Source of the DNA: Pseudoips prasinana
Lineage: Eukaryota > Arthropoda > Insecta > Lepidoptera > Nolidae
DNA: 64,000 bases
Assembly: GCA_951640165.1 (NCBI GenBank)
Contig: OX621259.1
Location: 5,766,001 to 5,830,000, forward strand
Direction: 5' to 3'
Position 1 is the stretch's first letter; each line of letters opens with the position of its first letter. Below the pieces are notes generated by a model. It saw only the letters and a program-made list of their open reading frames with translations. It was not told the DNA's origin and made no database searches. The position numbers and the translations under genes were made by a program. Positions 50,041-61,246 of the stretch are shown here, piece after piece.

Positions 50041-51045
50041 TATTATAATTGTGTCATACATTGTGCTACTTAAGTTGTTGACGGTACTTCTGTGTTACGA
50101 GCTACATTGTCTATTTAAGCAACGAATATATTGTGCCAGTGGAATTGCCACTATCCGTCCCCTGTATACAATGATTGCTAGCCTAGTTTCACGGAATTAA
50201 CTCATCTGTTTACCGAGTTCTAGCGTAATATACATTTCCTCTTATTTTAATTGAACTCACTTGAAGTGATAGATGATACTTTGATAGTTTAGCGTTAAAA
50301 CGAAATAATAACATTATTTATTATATTCCAATAAGAATTTAAGCACCTTATCCTATTAGGATGGCAAACGAGCAAGTACCTGATGCCTGTTCCATATTTT
50401 CTTACTGCCTCTTTGGCCTAGCGGTAGCGTGTTCAACCCGCGGAGAACGAGGTCCTGGGTTCAAATCCCGGGTTAGGTGAAAAGTGATTTTGGGACTTTA
50501 CTGTAAAAAGAAAAATAATCAGCATCAGCCCGAAGTCTGGTAGTCGGCGGTATCATACTCCCGTGCCTCAAGAGCACCTAAAAACGTCTGTCCTCTACCT
50601 GACCTCTTTCCGGTCGTGTTGCTAGTCGTCCTATTGGATCATGAGAGTGATGGAATAGAAAGTGCCCTTGTCTTTGCGCACACAATTGTGCATAATATGT
50701 CCCGCGCAGATGGTTAGTATCCATTTAGACTGGCCGCCGTGGCCGAAATTCGGCTAGGAGGGCATTATTATAATTGTGTCATAAGTATATGCATGTGCTA
50801 CTTAAGTTGTTGACGGTACTTCCGTGTTACGAGCTACATTGTTTATTTAAGCAACGAATACATTGTGCCAGTGGAATTGCCACTATCCGTCCCCTGTATA
50901 CAATGATTGCTAGCCTAGTTTCACGGAATTAACTCATCTGTTTACCGAGTTCTAGCGTAATATACATTTTCTCTTATTTTAATTGAACTCACTTGAAGTG
51001 GTACGTGATACTTTGATAGTTTAGCATTAAAAGGAATTACTCGTA
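50041..51045 (+). repeat. Direct duplication of a 270-bp flank around SINE-A
   Basis: 50041-50330 and 50771-51045 are highly similar (GCAACGAATA-ATTGTGCCAG, CTGTATACAATGATTGCTAG, CACGGAATTAACTCATCTG). Each directly follows a SINE-A 3' end (50034 and 50768). Confidence 0.85.
50404..50768 (+). mobile_element. SINE-A, full length
   Basis: Head TTTGGCCTAGCGGTAGCG, B box GGTTCAAATCCCGGG, complete body, GGAGGGCATTATTATA end. Confidence 0.9.
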
Positions 51046-51080
51046 ATAACATGTGTTTAAAAAAGAATTGCACCTGTTTT

Positions 51081-51600
51081 AGAGTTCTGTAGCCAAATGG
51101 CAAAGAACGGAAACCTTATAGATTTTAGAGACTTTTTTCCGAAACTATAAGGACATTAACTATATTGTTGAAATTTGGTAAGTAGATGGCATTCTGTGAA
51201 CCGCTTTAAGATTTTCATGGAAATATAGAAAAAAATAAAGGTTCTCGAGTGGCGACCACGAACCGGAAGACGCAGCGTGGGCAGGCCCCCTACAAGATGG
51301 ACCGATGATCTTGTGTGGGTCGCTGGAAATCGCTGGATGCGGATAGCGCAAGACCGGCAATTGTGGAGATCTTTGGGGGAGGCCTATACCCAGCAGTGGA
51401 CGTCTTTCGGCTGATATGATGATAGACAAAAAAATTTGAGGTTCCCCATACTTAGAACTGAAATTCAATTTCTTTTTCTTCAAACTCATACATGTGGGGT
51501 AACTATGGATAGGTCTTCAAAAATGATATTGAGGTTTATAATATAATTTTTTTCTAAACTGAATAGTTTGCGCGAGAGACTTATCCAAAGTGCTAAACTG
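51081..51600 (-). repeat. Repeat K, minus copy, split by RTE tail
   Basis: AGTTCTGTAGCCAAATGGCA to TTTGCGCGAGAGACTTATCC matches the complement of 34496-35066. Interrupted at 51232-51424. Confidence 0.65.
51232..51424 (+). mobile_element. RTE-type LINE tail in repeat K
   Basis: GGTTCTCGAGTGGCGACCAC, GGCAGGCCCCCTACAAGATG, GGAGGCCTATACCCAGCAGT, CTTTCGGCTGATATGATGAT. Encodes only the last coding residues and tail. Confidence 0.75.
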
Positions 51601-51799
51601 AAACCTGTAACTTCTCACAGTCGTAACGCTCTCGTATTCATTCACTTGTCTACTCCCCAAGTCAAGCGTGCATAAAGAAATTTTACTTGAATAAGAATAA
51701 TGCGGAGCCACAAATACATCGGCACTGCAACATGCGTGACAATGCATTACTGTATCGGGTAAGACAGACATTATAAATCTGTCATCATCGTACCAAAAT

Positions 51800-51965
51800 A
51801 AGCTCTCTAATCCAATAATTTATTCCATTAAAATGTTAAATTTTTGCTGATTCACCGAGTGTTTTTACGGTACTCGTACACCCCATGACGTAGCAAGTAT
51901 TGAAAAATGCTGCCTAAAAAGAAATCCTTTAGTCTTCAGAGTGGTGAAGTTGTTGAAAAATCTTA
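51800..51965 (-). mobile_element. LINE 3' UTR fragment
   Basis: Diverged relative of 10945-11110 and 49713-49938 (AATTTATTCCATTAAAATGT ... GAAATCCTTTAGTC). Confidence 0.45.
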
Positions 51966-52059
51966 AAAAGGTTACTTGTTTTGTGGAGAAATTTAGTAAA
52001 ATAAAATAAGATAAAATGATATGTTTATGATATTATCTATACTTTATGAGAATTCGCAT

Positions 52060-52185
52060 ATCTATATCAGTGTCTGTTTGTAATATTGCAATAACCGTTG
52101 TTTACTACATAACTATGAATATATACGGCACATACACCAAAATATTTTTTTAATTTTTTGTCTGTCTGTCACTTTTAATATGTGT
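52060..52185 (-). repeat. Repeat G end fragment
   Basis: Complement of the end of 26907-27255 (ACGGCACATACACCAAAATA, TTTGTCTGTCTGTC). Confidence 0.5.
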
Positions 52186-52196
52186 AATAATATAAT

Positions 52197-52560
52197 AATG
52201 TTCTCCCAGCTGAATTTCGCCCACGACGGCCAGTCTCAAAGGAGACTAGCATCTGCGCGGGATATATTATAGTGCACAAGTGTGTGCTCAAACACAAGGG
52301 CACTTTCTATTCACTCTCATGATTCGATGAGACGACTTGCGATACGATCGCAAAGAGGTCAGGTACAGGACCGTCTGTTTGACATGCTCTCCGAGGCACG
52401 GAGGTATAATACTGCCAACTCCCAGACTTCGGGCTGATACTGAAAAACTTTTCTTTTTACAGAATAATCCCAAAAGCTCTTTTGGTCCGACCCGGGATTT
52501 GAACCCAGGACCACGTTATTTGGGGTTGAACACGCTTCCACTGAACCAACGAGGCAGTTA
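52197..52560 (-). mobile_element. SINE-A, full length
   Basis: AATAATGTTCTCCCAGCTG to GAACCAACGAGGCAGTT on plus; good body, mutated A-box region. Confidence 0.85.
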
Positions 52561-52735
52561 AATATATGTACCTACCTAGAATATATTAGAACTGAGTACA
52601 TATATTTTTATGGAAGCGTGTTCATCCAGTCAATATCGAGAATTGCAGCGCGCATGCAAATTCCGCTGCATATTGGAAGGATTTTATAGATAGGTTTCAT
52701 TTCGATGTGACTCACAGATAATAAATGTGTAGGAC

Positions 52736-53049
52736 TTGCTGTACCCCGCGGTTTTACCCGCGTTAAACTTTATAAATTATCACAACTCCTCCCCCGTGAT
52801 AGTGTGATAATATGTAGCCTATATGTTGACCCGACGTCTTGATTCATGCAAAATTTGGAGTAAAGCCATGCAGTACTTTTTGAGTTTAGCCCGGACATAC
52901 ATACAGACAAACAGACAAAAATTCTAAAAACTATATTTTTGGTTTCTATATCGCTTGTAGCTCACGCCCCAACTATGCTTTTAAAAAAATATTCAATGTA
53001 GGTACAGTTTTGACTTTCCTACGATTTTATTATACGTATAGATTTTACT
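52736..53049 (+). repeat. Repeat E, plus copy
   Basis: CTGTACCCCGCGGTTTTACC, TAGCCCGGACATACATACAG, CTACGATTTTATTATACGTA. Shows the sequence uninterrupted by the MITE. Confidence 0.7.
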
Positions 53050-53105
53050 ACAAATTTTCATCAAAATCTTTGTGTGAAACAGTAACAAACATCCATCCAC
53101 AAAAC

Positions 53106-53310
53106 CAAGAGAAGGAAAGGTTCCCAAGTGGCGACCACGAACCGGAAGATGCAGTGTGGGCAGGCCTCCTACAAGGTGGACCGACGATCCGCCAAGGGTC
53201 GCGGGAAGCCGCTGGATGTGGGCAGCACAAGACCGCTCATTGTGGAGATCCTTAGGGGAGGCCTTTGTCCAGCAGTGGACTTCTTTCGGCTACTATGAAT
53301 GAATGAATGG
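53106..53310 (+). mobile_element. RTE-type LINE tail
   Basis: AAGGTTCCCAAGTGGCGACC, GCAGGCCTCCTACAAGGTGG, CAGCAGTGGACTTCTTTCGG, then GAATGAATGAATGGATGAAT as tail. Confidence 0.72.
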
Positions 53311-53409
53311 ATGAATAAAACTAAACTTGTCCTAAAATACGTAGTCAAAAGAATACGGTATCTACTTCATGGTATCGGCTGTGGCTACACTTTTTTTTTT
53401 CTTTTTTTT

Positions 53410-53643
53410 TGTACAATGTCACACAGATCATCCTAGCCCCAAACTAAGCAAAGCTTGTACTATGGGTACCAGGCGACGATATACATACTTATATAGATAG
53501 ATACATACTTATATACATATTAAACATCCATGACTCAGAAACAAGTATTCGTGCTCATCACACAAATATTTGCACTTACCGGGATTCGAACCCAGGACCA
53601 CCAACTTCGTAGGCAGGAGCACTACCAACTAGGCTACGGTGAC
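53410..53643 (-). mobile_element. SINE-B, full length
   Basis: Complement of the SINE-B body, with head complement CAACTAGGCTACGGTGAC at the right edge. A T-run (53391-53410) sits at the other edge. Confidence 0.88.
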
Positions 53644-53764
53644 TTATGTCAGAATGTTATAAACATGAAGTAAAAAAACTGTGTCCAAATTATGTTTAGC
53701 CGTGTAATATCTTCGACAAATGTCGGGGATAAAATAGCAAAACAAACAAAAAAATATGTCAGAA

Positions 53765-54108
53765 TGTCTCTTAGGTCTAGCGGTAGCGTGTGCAACCGAG
53801 GAATATGAGGTCCCGGGTTCAAATCCCATGTCGAGCCAAAAAGTGATTTGGGATTTTTCTGTAAGTAACGAAATATTTGTCAGAAGTTTGGGAATGGGCA
53901 GTATTTATATCCTTTCTATAAGCCTTTAAGTGCTGTCCGAGGTCCACCTGACTACTTTCCGGTAATGTCACTATTCATGGCATTGGATCATAAGAGTGAT
54001 GGAATAGAAAAAGCCCCTGTGTTTGCGCACACACTTGTACACTATAATATGTCGCAAATTAGGCTAGTCTCTATTAAGACTGTCCGCCGTGGCTGACTAG
54101 GAATACAT
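53765..54108 (+). mobile_element. SINE-A, full length, diverged
   Basis: Head TTAGGTCTAGCGGTAGCG, B box GGTTCAAATCCC, body with several small deletions, end GGAATACATTATTTATT. Confidence 0.82.
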
Positions 54109-55483
54109 TATTTATTATTTAATTGTAGTAACATTCTTTGCGTGACAAGAGCGTTACAAAAAGTGTGATCGGGCAAGGTGAACGGAAGTTGAAAAGGAGA
54201 TATAAATAGAAGGAGAGAGAGTTTCGTTTCGTTACTGTAAAGGCAAGAGAGAGAGAGAGAGGTGCAAGTACACACTTTCTACCTCTGTTTCTCTCATAGC
54301 TAGTAACGTTTCGTAGGTATGATATGTAAGTTTTACTTATAAATTTCAACAATTATTTTCAAAATGCCAGTTATTGTCTGTGTACTCTAATTTTACCAAT
54401 TATCTCGAATATTAAAAACATATATGAAATCTTAGTGCTGTGTACAGTTATAATTGGACTAAAGGTTTCAATTTTGCTTACAACATCAAATATGTAGAAC
54501 TCCATATAATCTGTAATCTGTTTCTGTACCAATGAAATAAAATAATTTTTCATCACCCCATCTTGGAAAGACTATTTTTGCTCTTCGATATCTGAGTGGA
54601 AAAGTCGTTTTTATGCCCTAGAGGCTAAAGTAAATTTGAATTTAGAACATCGTGTGCACTAAGTTTGTGAATGCAAAATATCATTAAACCTATTTGCTTC
54701 TACCTCTATGGTGCCGAATTTATCATACAACTTTTTTTATTTGTTAAAAACTAAGACTCTCAAGAATCTTCATGGTGTACTTTTTTTTAACTTGTGTGCG
54801 CAATATTTCTGTTCTACACTCAAACTATAGCAACATTATTTTAAGTTTTCATAATTATACCTAAGTATTATTTGTTATAATTTAAAGATTGTCCTGTAAT
54901 ACTTACATATCATAATATACTAATGAATGAATGAATAATTTATATGGTAAAGTAAAAGGACTAATTTTGTTAGTAAAACCTATGTTAGTAATTCTAAAAC
55001 AAATATGTAGTACACAGACCAATACGTCTATTTGCACAGGAAGCGACCTGAATTGCGACCTTTAATGAATACCTAAACTGGAATAAAAGTATTTATAATA
55101 AGATATTTTTTTCGCATTTAGTCATTTCCTCGCTGAGGTGTGATGAAAAGTTACGTGTTGCACTCTAGTGCAAAGATTTTTCCCCTTGTGCTCTTTTGAT
55201 TTCCTCGCTAATGCTCAGGATTCTAATTTTTGAATCCTTCACTTGCTCGGTTATCAAAATTGAGCACGCGGTTATAAAGCAACTTTTCACTCTTGTATAA
55301 CAAATAACTATTGTCGCGTAGTCTAAACCACACTTGCTTTTTTATATTTTTTTCAATAACTTGTTATTTTCGCTGCTTCACCGCATAACAGAAGCAAGCC
55401 GTCTATCAAACAAAATTACTCACTGAGTACAGGTGGGTGGTTACTGACGTGATGATGCATGGGAGCTGGTTTTGTAGGGATAA
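54109..55483. other. Long AT-rich stretch with one possible inverted-end repeat
   Basis: No gene supported. 55137-55310 has short inverted ends (GATGAAAAGTT-C / GCAACTTTTCA) and internal repeated GATTCCTCGCTAATGC-like words, resembling a small interspersed repeat. A GA run lies near 54243-54262. Confidence 0.35.
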
Positions 55484-55737
55484 TAATAATAATATCTAGG
55501 GACAATGTTACACAGATCATCCTAGCCCCAAACTAAGCATAGCTTGTACTATGGGTACCACGCGACGATATACATACTTAGATAGATAGATAAATACTTA
55601 TATACATAGAAAATATCCATGACTCAGAAACAAATATTCGTGCTCATCACACAAATATTTGCACTTACCGGGATTCGAACCCAGGACCACCAGGTTCTTA
55701 GGCAGGAGCACTACCAACTAGGCTACGGTGATCGTCG
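55484..55737 (-). mobile_element. SINE-B, full length
   Basis: AATAATAATAATATCTAGGG to CAACTAGGCTACGGTGATC; boxes intact on minus. Confidence 0.88.
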
Positions 55738-56098
55738 ATGTTTTGTGCAACTGTTGCTCTACGTTAATATGCATTCAAAGTTTTATTTCAGCCATGTTAT
55801 ATTCATGTTTTTTTTTACCCTTTTCAGTATGACTACGTATTTTTGTTACACTGCATGTATTGTGCTATTACTGTTCATTGCCTTTATGTTCAGCAATAAG
55901 CGTAGGCTGCTTTGATTTGCCTAATTTATACTACTGTGATTACTCCATTAAGATTACGTTTATATTTAGGTAATTTTCTGTAAGGAGCTTATCGCAAGAT
56001 CAAACATTTTTACGGGGTACCACCATTCGTCGCAATCACCATAATTACATACTTAAATTACATTGTACAGACGCCAGCACATCAAGCTACCCCAATCT

Positions 56099-56410
56099 TC
56101 AAAGATTACTAAGCTTATTTATTTACCGCTGTCGCCTTTCAGTTTTTTTTCGCGCATTCTTGCTTTATTAGACTGATTTTAATTATTCCATGAGTTTCTT
56201 TTCTTTTACTTTTTATTATTATTTTGTATTAGTTTAAGTTTACATTCAGTTGACCTATTGTTACACCTACCTACCCTGTTTTCCCTTTCCTTAGTCTATC
56301 CACTCCATAATTGTTTGTCTGGAAAAAATCGCAGTAGCGATAAGACCGCCCTTTGTACTTAATTTATGTATGCTCATTTTAGTTTTAAGTTATGGTGTAC
56401 AATAAAGAGC
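56099..56410 (+). mobile_element. LINE 3' UTR-like segment 5' of the Jockey-type ORF
   Basis: Contains GATAAGACCGCCCTTTGTAC and GTGTACAATAAAGAG, which look like a LINE 3' end. It is joined directly to the ORF of another element, suggesting a chimaeric retrotranscript or two successive insertions. Confidence 0.4.
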
Positions 56411-56872
56411 CTCCAATTATATAAAGCGCAAGTACGGCCGCATATGGAATATTGCTGCCATCTCTGGGCCGGGGCACGACAGTATCAACTTCTTCCTTTT
56501 GATCGTATACATCATCGTGCAGCTCGAATGGTCGTTGACGACGGGAGTCCCACTATTTGGCTTGATCCTCTTACCCTGTGGAGAGACATGGCGTCTCTAT
56601 GTGTCATCTACCGCATTTATCACGGGGAGTGTTCAAAGGAATTGTTCGAGCTTATACCTGCCGCCACATTCCGCCACAGACCCTCTCGCCAAAAGTGGAA
56701 ATTTCATCCTTATCACCTGGATGAATGGTCATCTACCACTGTGCGTTTCACAAGAAACTTTTTGCCGTGCACTACCGCTCTGTGGAATCATTTAGCTGCG
56801 GAGGTATTTCCGATCCGGTATGACATGCCAACCTTCAAGAAGCGAGCCTATTCTTTTCTTAAAGGCCGGTAA
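56366..56872 (+). CDS. Jockey-type LINE ORF2 C-terminal region
   Basis: The open frame of 168 codons ends at TAA 56870-56872. Recognisable blocks are [30 protein letters not shown], the [19 protein letters not shown] block, [14 protein letters not shown] and the terminal [13 protein letters not shown] ... [12 protein letters not shown]. This is the segment after the RT catalytic core of Jockey-like reverse transcriptases; function there is structural or nucleic-acid binding. The catalytic core is missing (5' truncation), so it is not an active gene although the frame is clean. True element sequence starts around 56400. The 3' UTR carries the CACTTACCATCAGGTGACCC box and an A-rich end before 56994. 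Confidence 0.82.
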   Translation: MYAHFSFKLWCTIKSLQLYKAQVRPHMEYCCHLWAGARQYQLLPFDRIHHRAARMVVDDGSPTIWLDPLTLWRDMASLCVIYRIYHGECSKELFELIPAATFRHRPSRQKWKFHPYHLDEWSSTTVRFTRNFLPCTTALWNHLAAEVFPIRYDMPTFKKRAYSFLKGR

Positions 56873-57156
56873 CGCACTTGCAGCTCCTCAGGTGTTGCGA
56901 GTGTCCATGGGCGGCGGTGATCACTTACCATCAGGTGACCCACTAGCTCGTTTGTCATCCTATTATATAAAAAAAAATACTTTTACTTTACTTACAATCT
57001 GTCAAATTTCCCCAATTGAAAGTGCACCTTATGATTTTGTAATAAAATTGGAAATCTGTAATAGTAATTTGCAAATTTGGGTTCGCTGGATGTGCTGGCG
57101 TTTGTACGTACCTCATGGTAATCTACAATATTCACAGTTCTTAATTATACAAACGT

Positions 57157-57245
57157 ATCGCGGGCTACCTCTGTGTCCGAGTGGTGTAAACTGTCACGTC
57201 AGACCTTTACACCGTAGGTCTCAGGTACGACTCCTACACCAAATA
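57157..57245 (+). mobile_element. tRNA-like SINE head (leucine/serine-like A box)
   Basis: GTGTCCGAGTGGTGTAAA resembles the A box of class II tRNAs, and CAGGTACGACTCCT is in B-box position. Downstream body (57246-57390) is unmatched in the window. Confidence 0.4.
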
Positions 57246-57397
57246 TTATAATTAATTTAGGGGGCTTGTTGCCCTCCGTATTATCACAATAAAATATGGA
57301 CATTCTCTGATCAGATCGGAGCCGTATTTAAGAAAGCTCAGGTCAGAAGTACCCTAATCCGGCGAGCATGTATGAAGAATACATCAGTCATCGTCAG

Positions 57398-57520
57398 TAA
57401 ACGAAGCGAAAGAGGTGTGCAAGGATCGTGACAAATGGAAGTCCGTTGTTTCTGCCTACCCCTCTGGGAGACAGGCGTGAGTCCATGTATGTACTCGTAT
57501 GTATGTAAATCATAAAGTAT
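57398..57520 (+). pseudogene. LINE protein C-terminal fragment
   Basis: About 25 codons, EVCKDRDKWKSVVSAYPSG, ending in TGA, then CTCGTATGTATGTAAAT as tail. An RTE-like C-terminus is the best guess. Confidence 0.5.
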
Positions 57521-57559
57521 ACCATAATAACTTTATGTGTTATTGTACTGTATGGTATA

Positions 57560-57810
57560 ACTTTTATTGCGGACAAATAAATCCATAGATTGTTAGTAAC
57601 ATAGAAATAACTTATTTTCTAGTGTTAGTATTTACAATTAACCATACAAAACGACCAATAATTGGCGAGTTGAGGTTCTCGGCTATAATTTTCAGAATGC
57701 TATTCCGACTGTCTCTCGCTCTTCGCACAAGGGATGCTGTTTTTTTGCGTATACTCGCATAAAAACCATCGATACGAGCTTGCGCAAACATTTCCGACGC
57801 ACAATTCATT
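57560..57810 (-). pseudogene. LINE protein C-terminal fragment
   Basis: The minus frame 57809-57612 has RIDGFYASIRKKTASLVRRA and NSPIIGRFVW near its end, then a stop and an AATAAAAG signal (57568-57575 on plus as CTTTTATT). The pattern resembles the end of Jockey/CR1 ORF2 proteins; not certain. Confidence 0.4.
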
Positions 57811-58149
57811 ATGTTCTAGTATTAATTAAATAATAAAAGTCATACAATGTATAATACGTTCGTATCTACATTATATATCGTATCTAACAGCATACGATAT
57901 GTAATGAAGCAATCAAGTAATGGCTAATTAAGTAATTGTTCAGTTTATGGGTAGCTCTTTAAGGGGCCAACAATACCCAATTGTATAGTAACACACTAGT
58001 CTTAACTGGACAAACTATCAAGTTCTATAAAAACACTTATGAAAGGGGTGAAAAATATTAATCAGTATGACAAATTTAATAGAATAATGTTTTTGTTAAT
58101 GCACGACGTATACGAGTAAAAGCAATATAAGTAATTATTGGAGATTATT
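57811..58149. other. Unassigned spacer
   Basis: Nothing supported. Confidence 0.3.
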
Positions 58150-58300
58150 CTATCTGACCGCACGTTAAGACGGCGCCTCGCTTCTTCGTATCCCAGGTTC
58201 GATTCCCACACAGGACAATCATTTGTACATATTATGTACTTTGTGTCCGTCAATAATTATATGTTCGTACGCGACGCAAGGATTAATTACACTTGTATAA
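58150..58300 (+). mobile_element. SINE-N, diverged copy
   Basis: Head remnant GACCGCACGTTAAGACGG, B box GGTTCGATTCCC, body ACAATCATTTGTACATATTA. Confidence 0.65.
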
Positions 58301-58711
58301 TATATCTATGAATGTATTAGCTATAGTATTATATGTATGTTTAAGTTGTATATTATTTATTATATATATTTATGTATATATCTGTTGATCTCATATTCCC
58401 ATTTTTTTTCTTCTATCGTACCATATCTTATTTCGATCTACTATATCTGTACCTAATGCACCTATCTAATTATCTCTGCACCACCTTAAGGTTGACTGGG
58501 AGAAAATACCTTAGGCATTAAGCCGCCTTTGTACCTATATTATGTGCATAAAGTTTAAAATAAATAAAAAGTTTAAAATAAATAAATAATAAATATCGAT
58601 TCCTAGAAAGATATTAATAAGTATGACCAGTTTTTGCTAATCATTGCGTGCATTACATATTATAATAGCAATATAAATTGAGTTATAATTATTTGAGATT
58701 ATTGTATTTGA

Positions 58712-59075
58712 CTGCACGTGTGGCGCAGCAGTTAGGACGTCGCATCGCCACTTCGGATCCAGATGAAGACAACTATTTGTCTATAGTTCGCATGAACCTA
58801 CTTTATGTCGGTTAATTATATGTTTTGATAGGTTCTCCAGTGGCAACCACGAATTGGAAAACGCAGTGTGGGCTGGCCCCCTACAAGATGGGTTGACAGG
58901 ATAGATCTTGAGAGGGTTGCTGTAAGTCGCTGGATAGCGCAAGATCGGCAATTGTGGAGATCTTTGGCGCCATTGTCTAGAAGTGGGCGTCTTTCGGCTA
59001 AATGAAGATGATGATGATGAATTATATGTTTGTAAAGTACCCCGCGACACAGGGTTTAAAGAGCCTAGTACGGAT
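58712..59075 (+). mobile_element. SINE-N split by RTE tail
   Basis: SINE-N 58712-58825 (head GCACGTGTGGCGCAGCAGTT, B box damaged) resumes at 59020-59075 (CCCGCGACACAGGGTTTAAA). AATTATATGTTT occurs at both 58814-58825 and 59020-59031. Confidence 0.8.
58826..59019 (+). mobile_element. RTE-type LINE tail with 12-bp target duplication
   Basis: GATAGGTTCTCCAGTGGCAA ... CTTTCGGCTAAATGAAGATG, with a GATGATGATG tail. Perfect 12-bp duplication AATTATATGTTT on both sides. Shows how the other RTE tails arose. Confidence 0.88.
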
Positions 59076-59223
59076 ATATTACATAAAAAATGTTTAAAAG
59101 AATTAAAGCATTTTAGAGGTAAATTGGAGCTTTTTTCTTTCGAGCACATGTTGTTTAATCGTATTTTGGGATCAACTATGTTCTTCAAAATATATTCAAA
59201 TTTGGTGGATATATATATATTTA

Positions 59224-59536
59224 ACTAGCTGTGCCCCGCGGTTTTATCCGCGTTAAATTTTATAAATCACAGCTCCACCCCCGTAGGTGATATTATGTAG
59301 CCTATATGTTGACCCGGCCTCTTAGTAATATTCACGCAAAATTTGAAGGAAATCCATGCAGTACTTATTGAGTTTAGCCCGGACATACATACAGGCAAAC
59401 AGACACACAGACAAAAATTCTAAAACCTATATTTTTGGCTTCGATATCGATTGTAGATCACGCCCCAAGAATCGTTTAAAAAAAATATTCAATGTACAGT
59501 TTCGACTTTCCTACGATTTTATTATATGTATAGATA
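59224..59536 (+). repeat. Repeat E, plus copy
   Basis: TAACTAGCTGTGCCCCGCGG to ATTATATGTATAGATAAG; complete and without the MITE. Confidence 0.75.
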
Positions 59537-59849
59537 AGATGAACCTCGTAGCATAAACCCCTGTAATAATAATGGTTAAAACATGCAGAAATACAACGAT
59601 TTGGGTGATGTCAAAGCCTTAAGTATTTTATACTATTTATGTTAAAAGTTGTGTATGCTCTAACTGTTAGGTTAATGAAATTAATTGCTAATAATGGCCA
59701 AGAGTAAGTCTAGTGACTCGTGGACTGAACGGGCAAACTAATATTACTACTAGATAGTTTTTTTTTATTTATTTATTACACAATAATAATGCAAAATTCA
59801 ACAAAACGGAAACGAAGAGTAGTTTATTATAAGGCATAGTTTATTTTAA

Positions 59850-59882
59850 GGCAGTCGGAATGCCTGCGCATGCCACCCGCAA
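59850..59882 (-). mobile_element. R1-type LINE terminal stub
   Basis: GCATGCCACCCGCAA is the complement of the terminal stem-loop region of the R1-type 3' UTR; under 40 bases remain. Confidence 0.5.
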
Positions 59883-59889
59883 CTTAGCA

Positions 59890-60320
59890 CTTTCTCAACT
59901 GGGTCGTGTTGAAACCGGTAGTAGATGAACCCACTGAGTTTGTTTTGCTGGGTCTTTTCAGTTGGGGCGCATTGGATACGGTGGTAGCATTAAAGCGCGA
60001 CCGTCGTTATTAACACAAGGTCTGCCATAATAATAATACCTAAATATAGACAGAACCATTCAGACAATATGTAGTAAAAATATAGCTATAACTATAAATT
60101 TTGACAATTAAACTTAAACATAATCTCTTTGACAATAACTTAATACAAGCTAGCTAAATATCATTGCTATTATAAAACAAATTTTATAAATGTTTTCATA
60201 CAATCCGTGTACCTAAATATCTATGTACCTAGAAATAATAATGTATACAACTATATTACTACAAACATGTTCTGACTTATTACCAGCGTTTTTTTAAAGT
60301 CTACGTGAATAATTTATTTA
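59890..60320 (+). mobile_element. LINE-M 3' UTR, copy 2
   Basis: CAACTGGGTCGTGTTGAAAC, GTTGGGGCGCATTGGATACG and AAAGTCTACGTGAATAA; includes the head also found at 30580-30660. Confidence 0.65.
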
Positions 60321-60513
60321 TTATTATTATTATTATTTATTTATCCATCTGTGGTATCATTCGGATTCGAGGTTCGGATCCTAAAAGTTATATTCATTTT
60401 GTTACGCGACTTGAGCCTTCTTTTGTCGGGTGAAGTATTGAAAGCCATTTAGACTAACAGTTAAAGTCATTTAACAAAATCAACTAATATATTCATCTAT
60501 TTTTATATCTAAC

Positions 60514-60785
60514 TAGCGGCCCGGTACGTGCTTCGCTACGTATAAGGCATAGTAATAAAAAAAATGATTATTAAGTTCATTTATTCAAAAATATTTTAAA
60601 TTGCTAAAAGATGTTGATTTTACACTTTTTCAAGACTTTTTAATTTTCTCTATGTACAAACCTTTCCTGGACTTCCACGAATAATTCAAGACCAAAATTA
60701 GCCAAATCGGTAAAGGCGTTGTTGAGTTATAAGTGTTATAACATTACAACGAAAAGTGGCATTGATTTATATATATATAGATAAT
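60514..60785 (+). repeat. Repeat F, copy 2
   Basis: CTAGCGGCCCGGTACGTGCT to TATATATATAGATAAT, nearly identical to 31964-32235. Confidence 0.7.
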
Positions 60786-61246
60786 AGTAGACACGGCTAA
60801 TTCCCCAATATAAGCTGACCTCTCATTGTATGCAAATCCTATAAAACGTGGGATCAGCTTATACTGGAAATGTATAGCTTGATATGTAGCCGTAGGTACC
60901 ATATGTTACTGAAATATAACGCTGTGACGGATGGGTGGACTGTCCCTACGGGGTCCTTCGTATCTTTATTGTTATTTTAGTACTGGTCCCTAAGTAGGGT
61001 TCTATATTGGGAAACGGATGTTAAAGATTTTCTTTTGCTTTCTGTTGCAGGTACGCAGTGGAACTATTAAATTAGAATAAAAGTACTTACTTTTACATAC
61101 GACATACATAAAACCTGCATAGAAACGCCTTTTGGGTAAGTACAGATTTACAGGTCCGCAAACTTATCTGGCCCGCTGGCAGCGTCGCTGTTATCGTTTT
61201 TAGTGTTGCTGGTAACTATGTTTTGCAATAAAGTGGGTAAAAATAA
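60786..61246. other. Unassigned spacer upstream of LINE
   Basis: A pyrimidine stretch plus CTTTCTGTTGCAGGTACG near 61037-61054 looks like a splice acceptor, but no coding frame follows it. Could include the 5' UTR of the CR1-like element. Confidence 0.3.

Larger units (their letters stand above)
56068..57104. mobile_element. Palindromic MITE, copy 7, split by LINE DNA
   Basis: MITE left part 56068-56098 and remainder 56995-57104, TA outside both ends. CAATCT at 56093-56098 and 56995-57000 is the likely target duplication of the insert. Confidence 0.8.

Noticed and set aside
61030..61056. Splice acceptor CTTTCTGTTGCAG|GT as part of a host gene
   Set aside because: No open frame follows and there is no matching exon upstream; could be chance or LINE 5' UTR.
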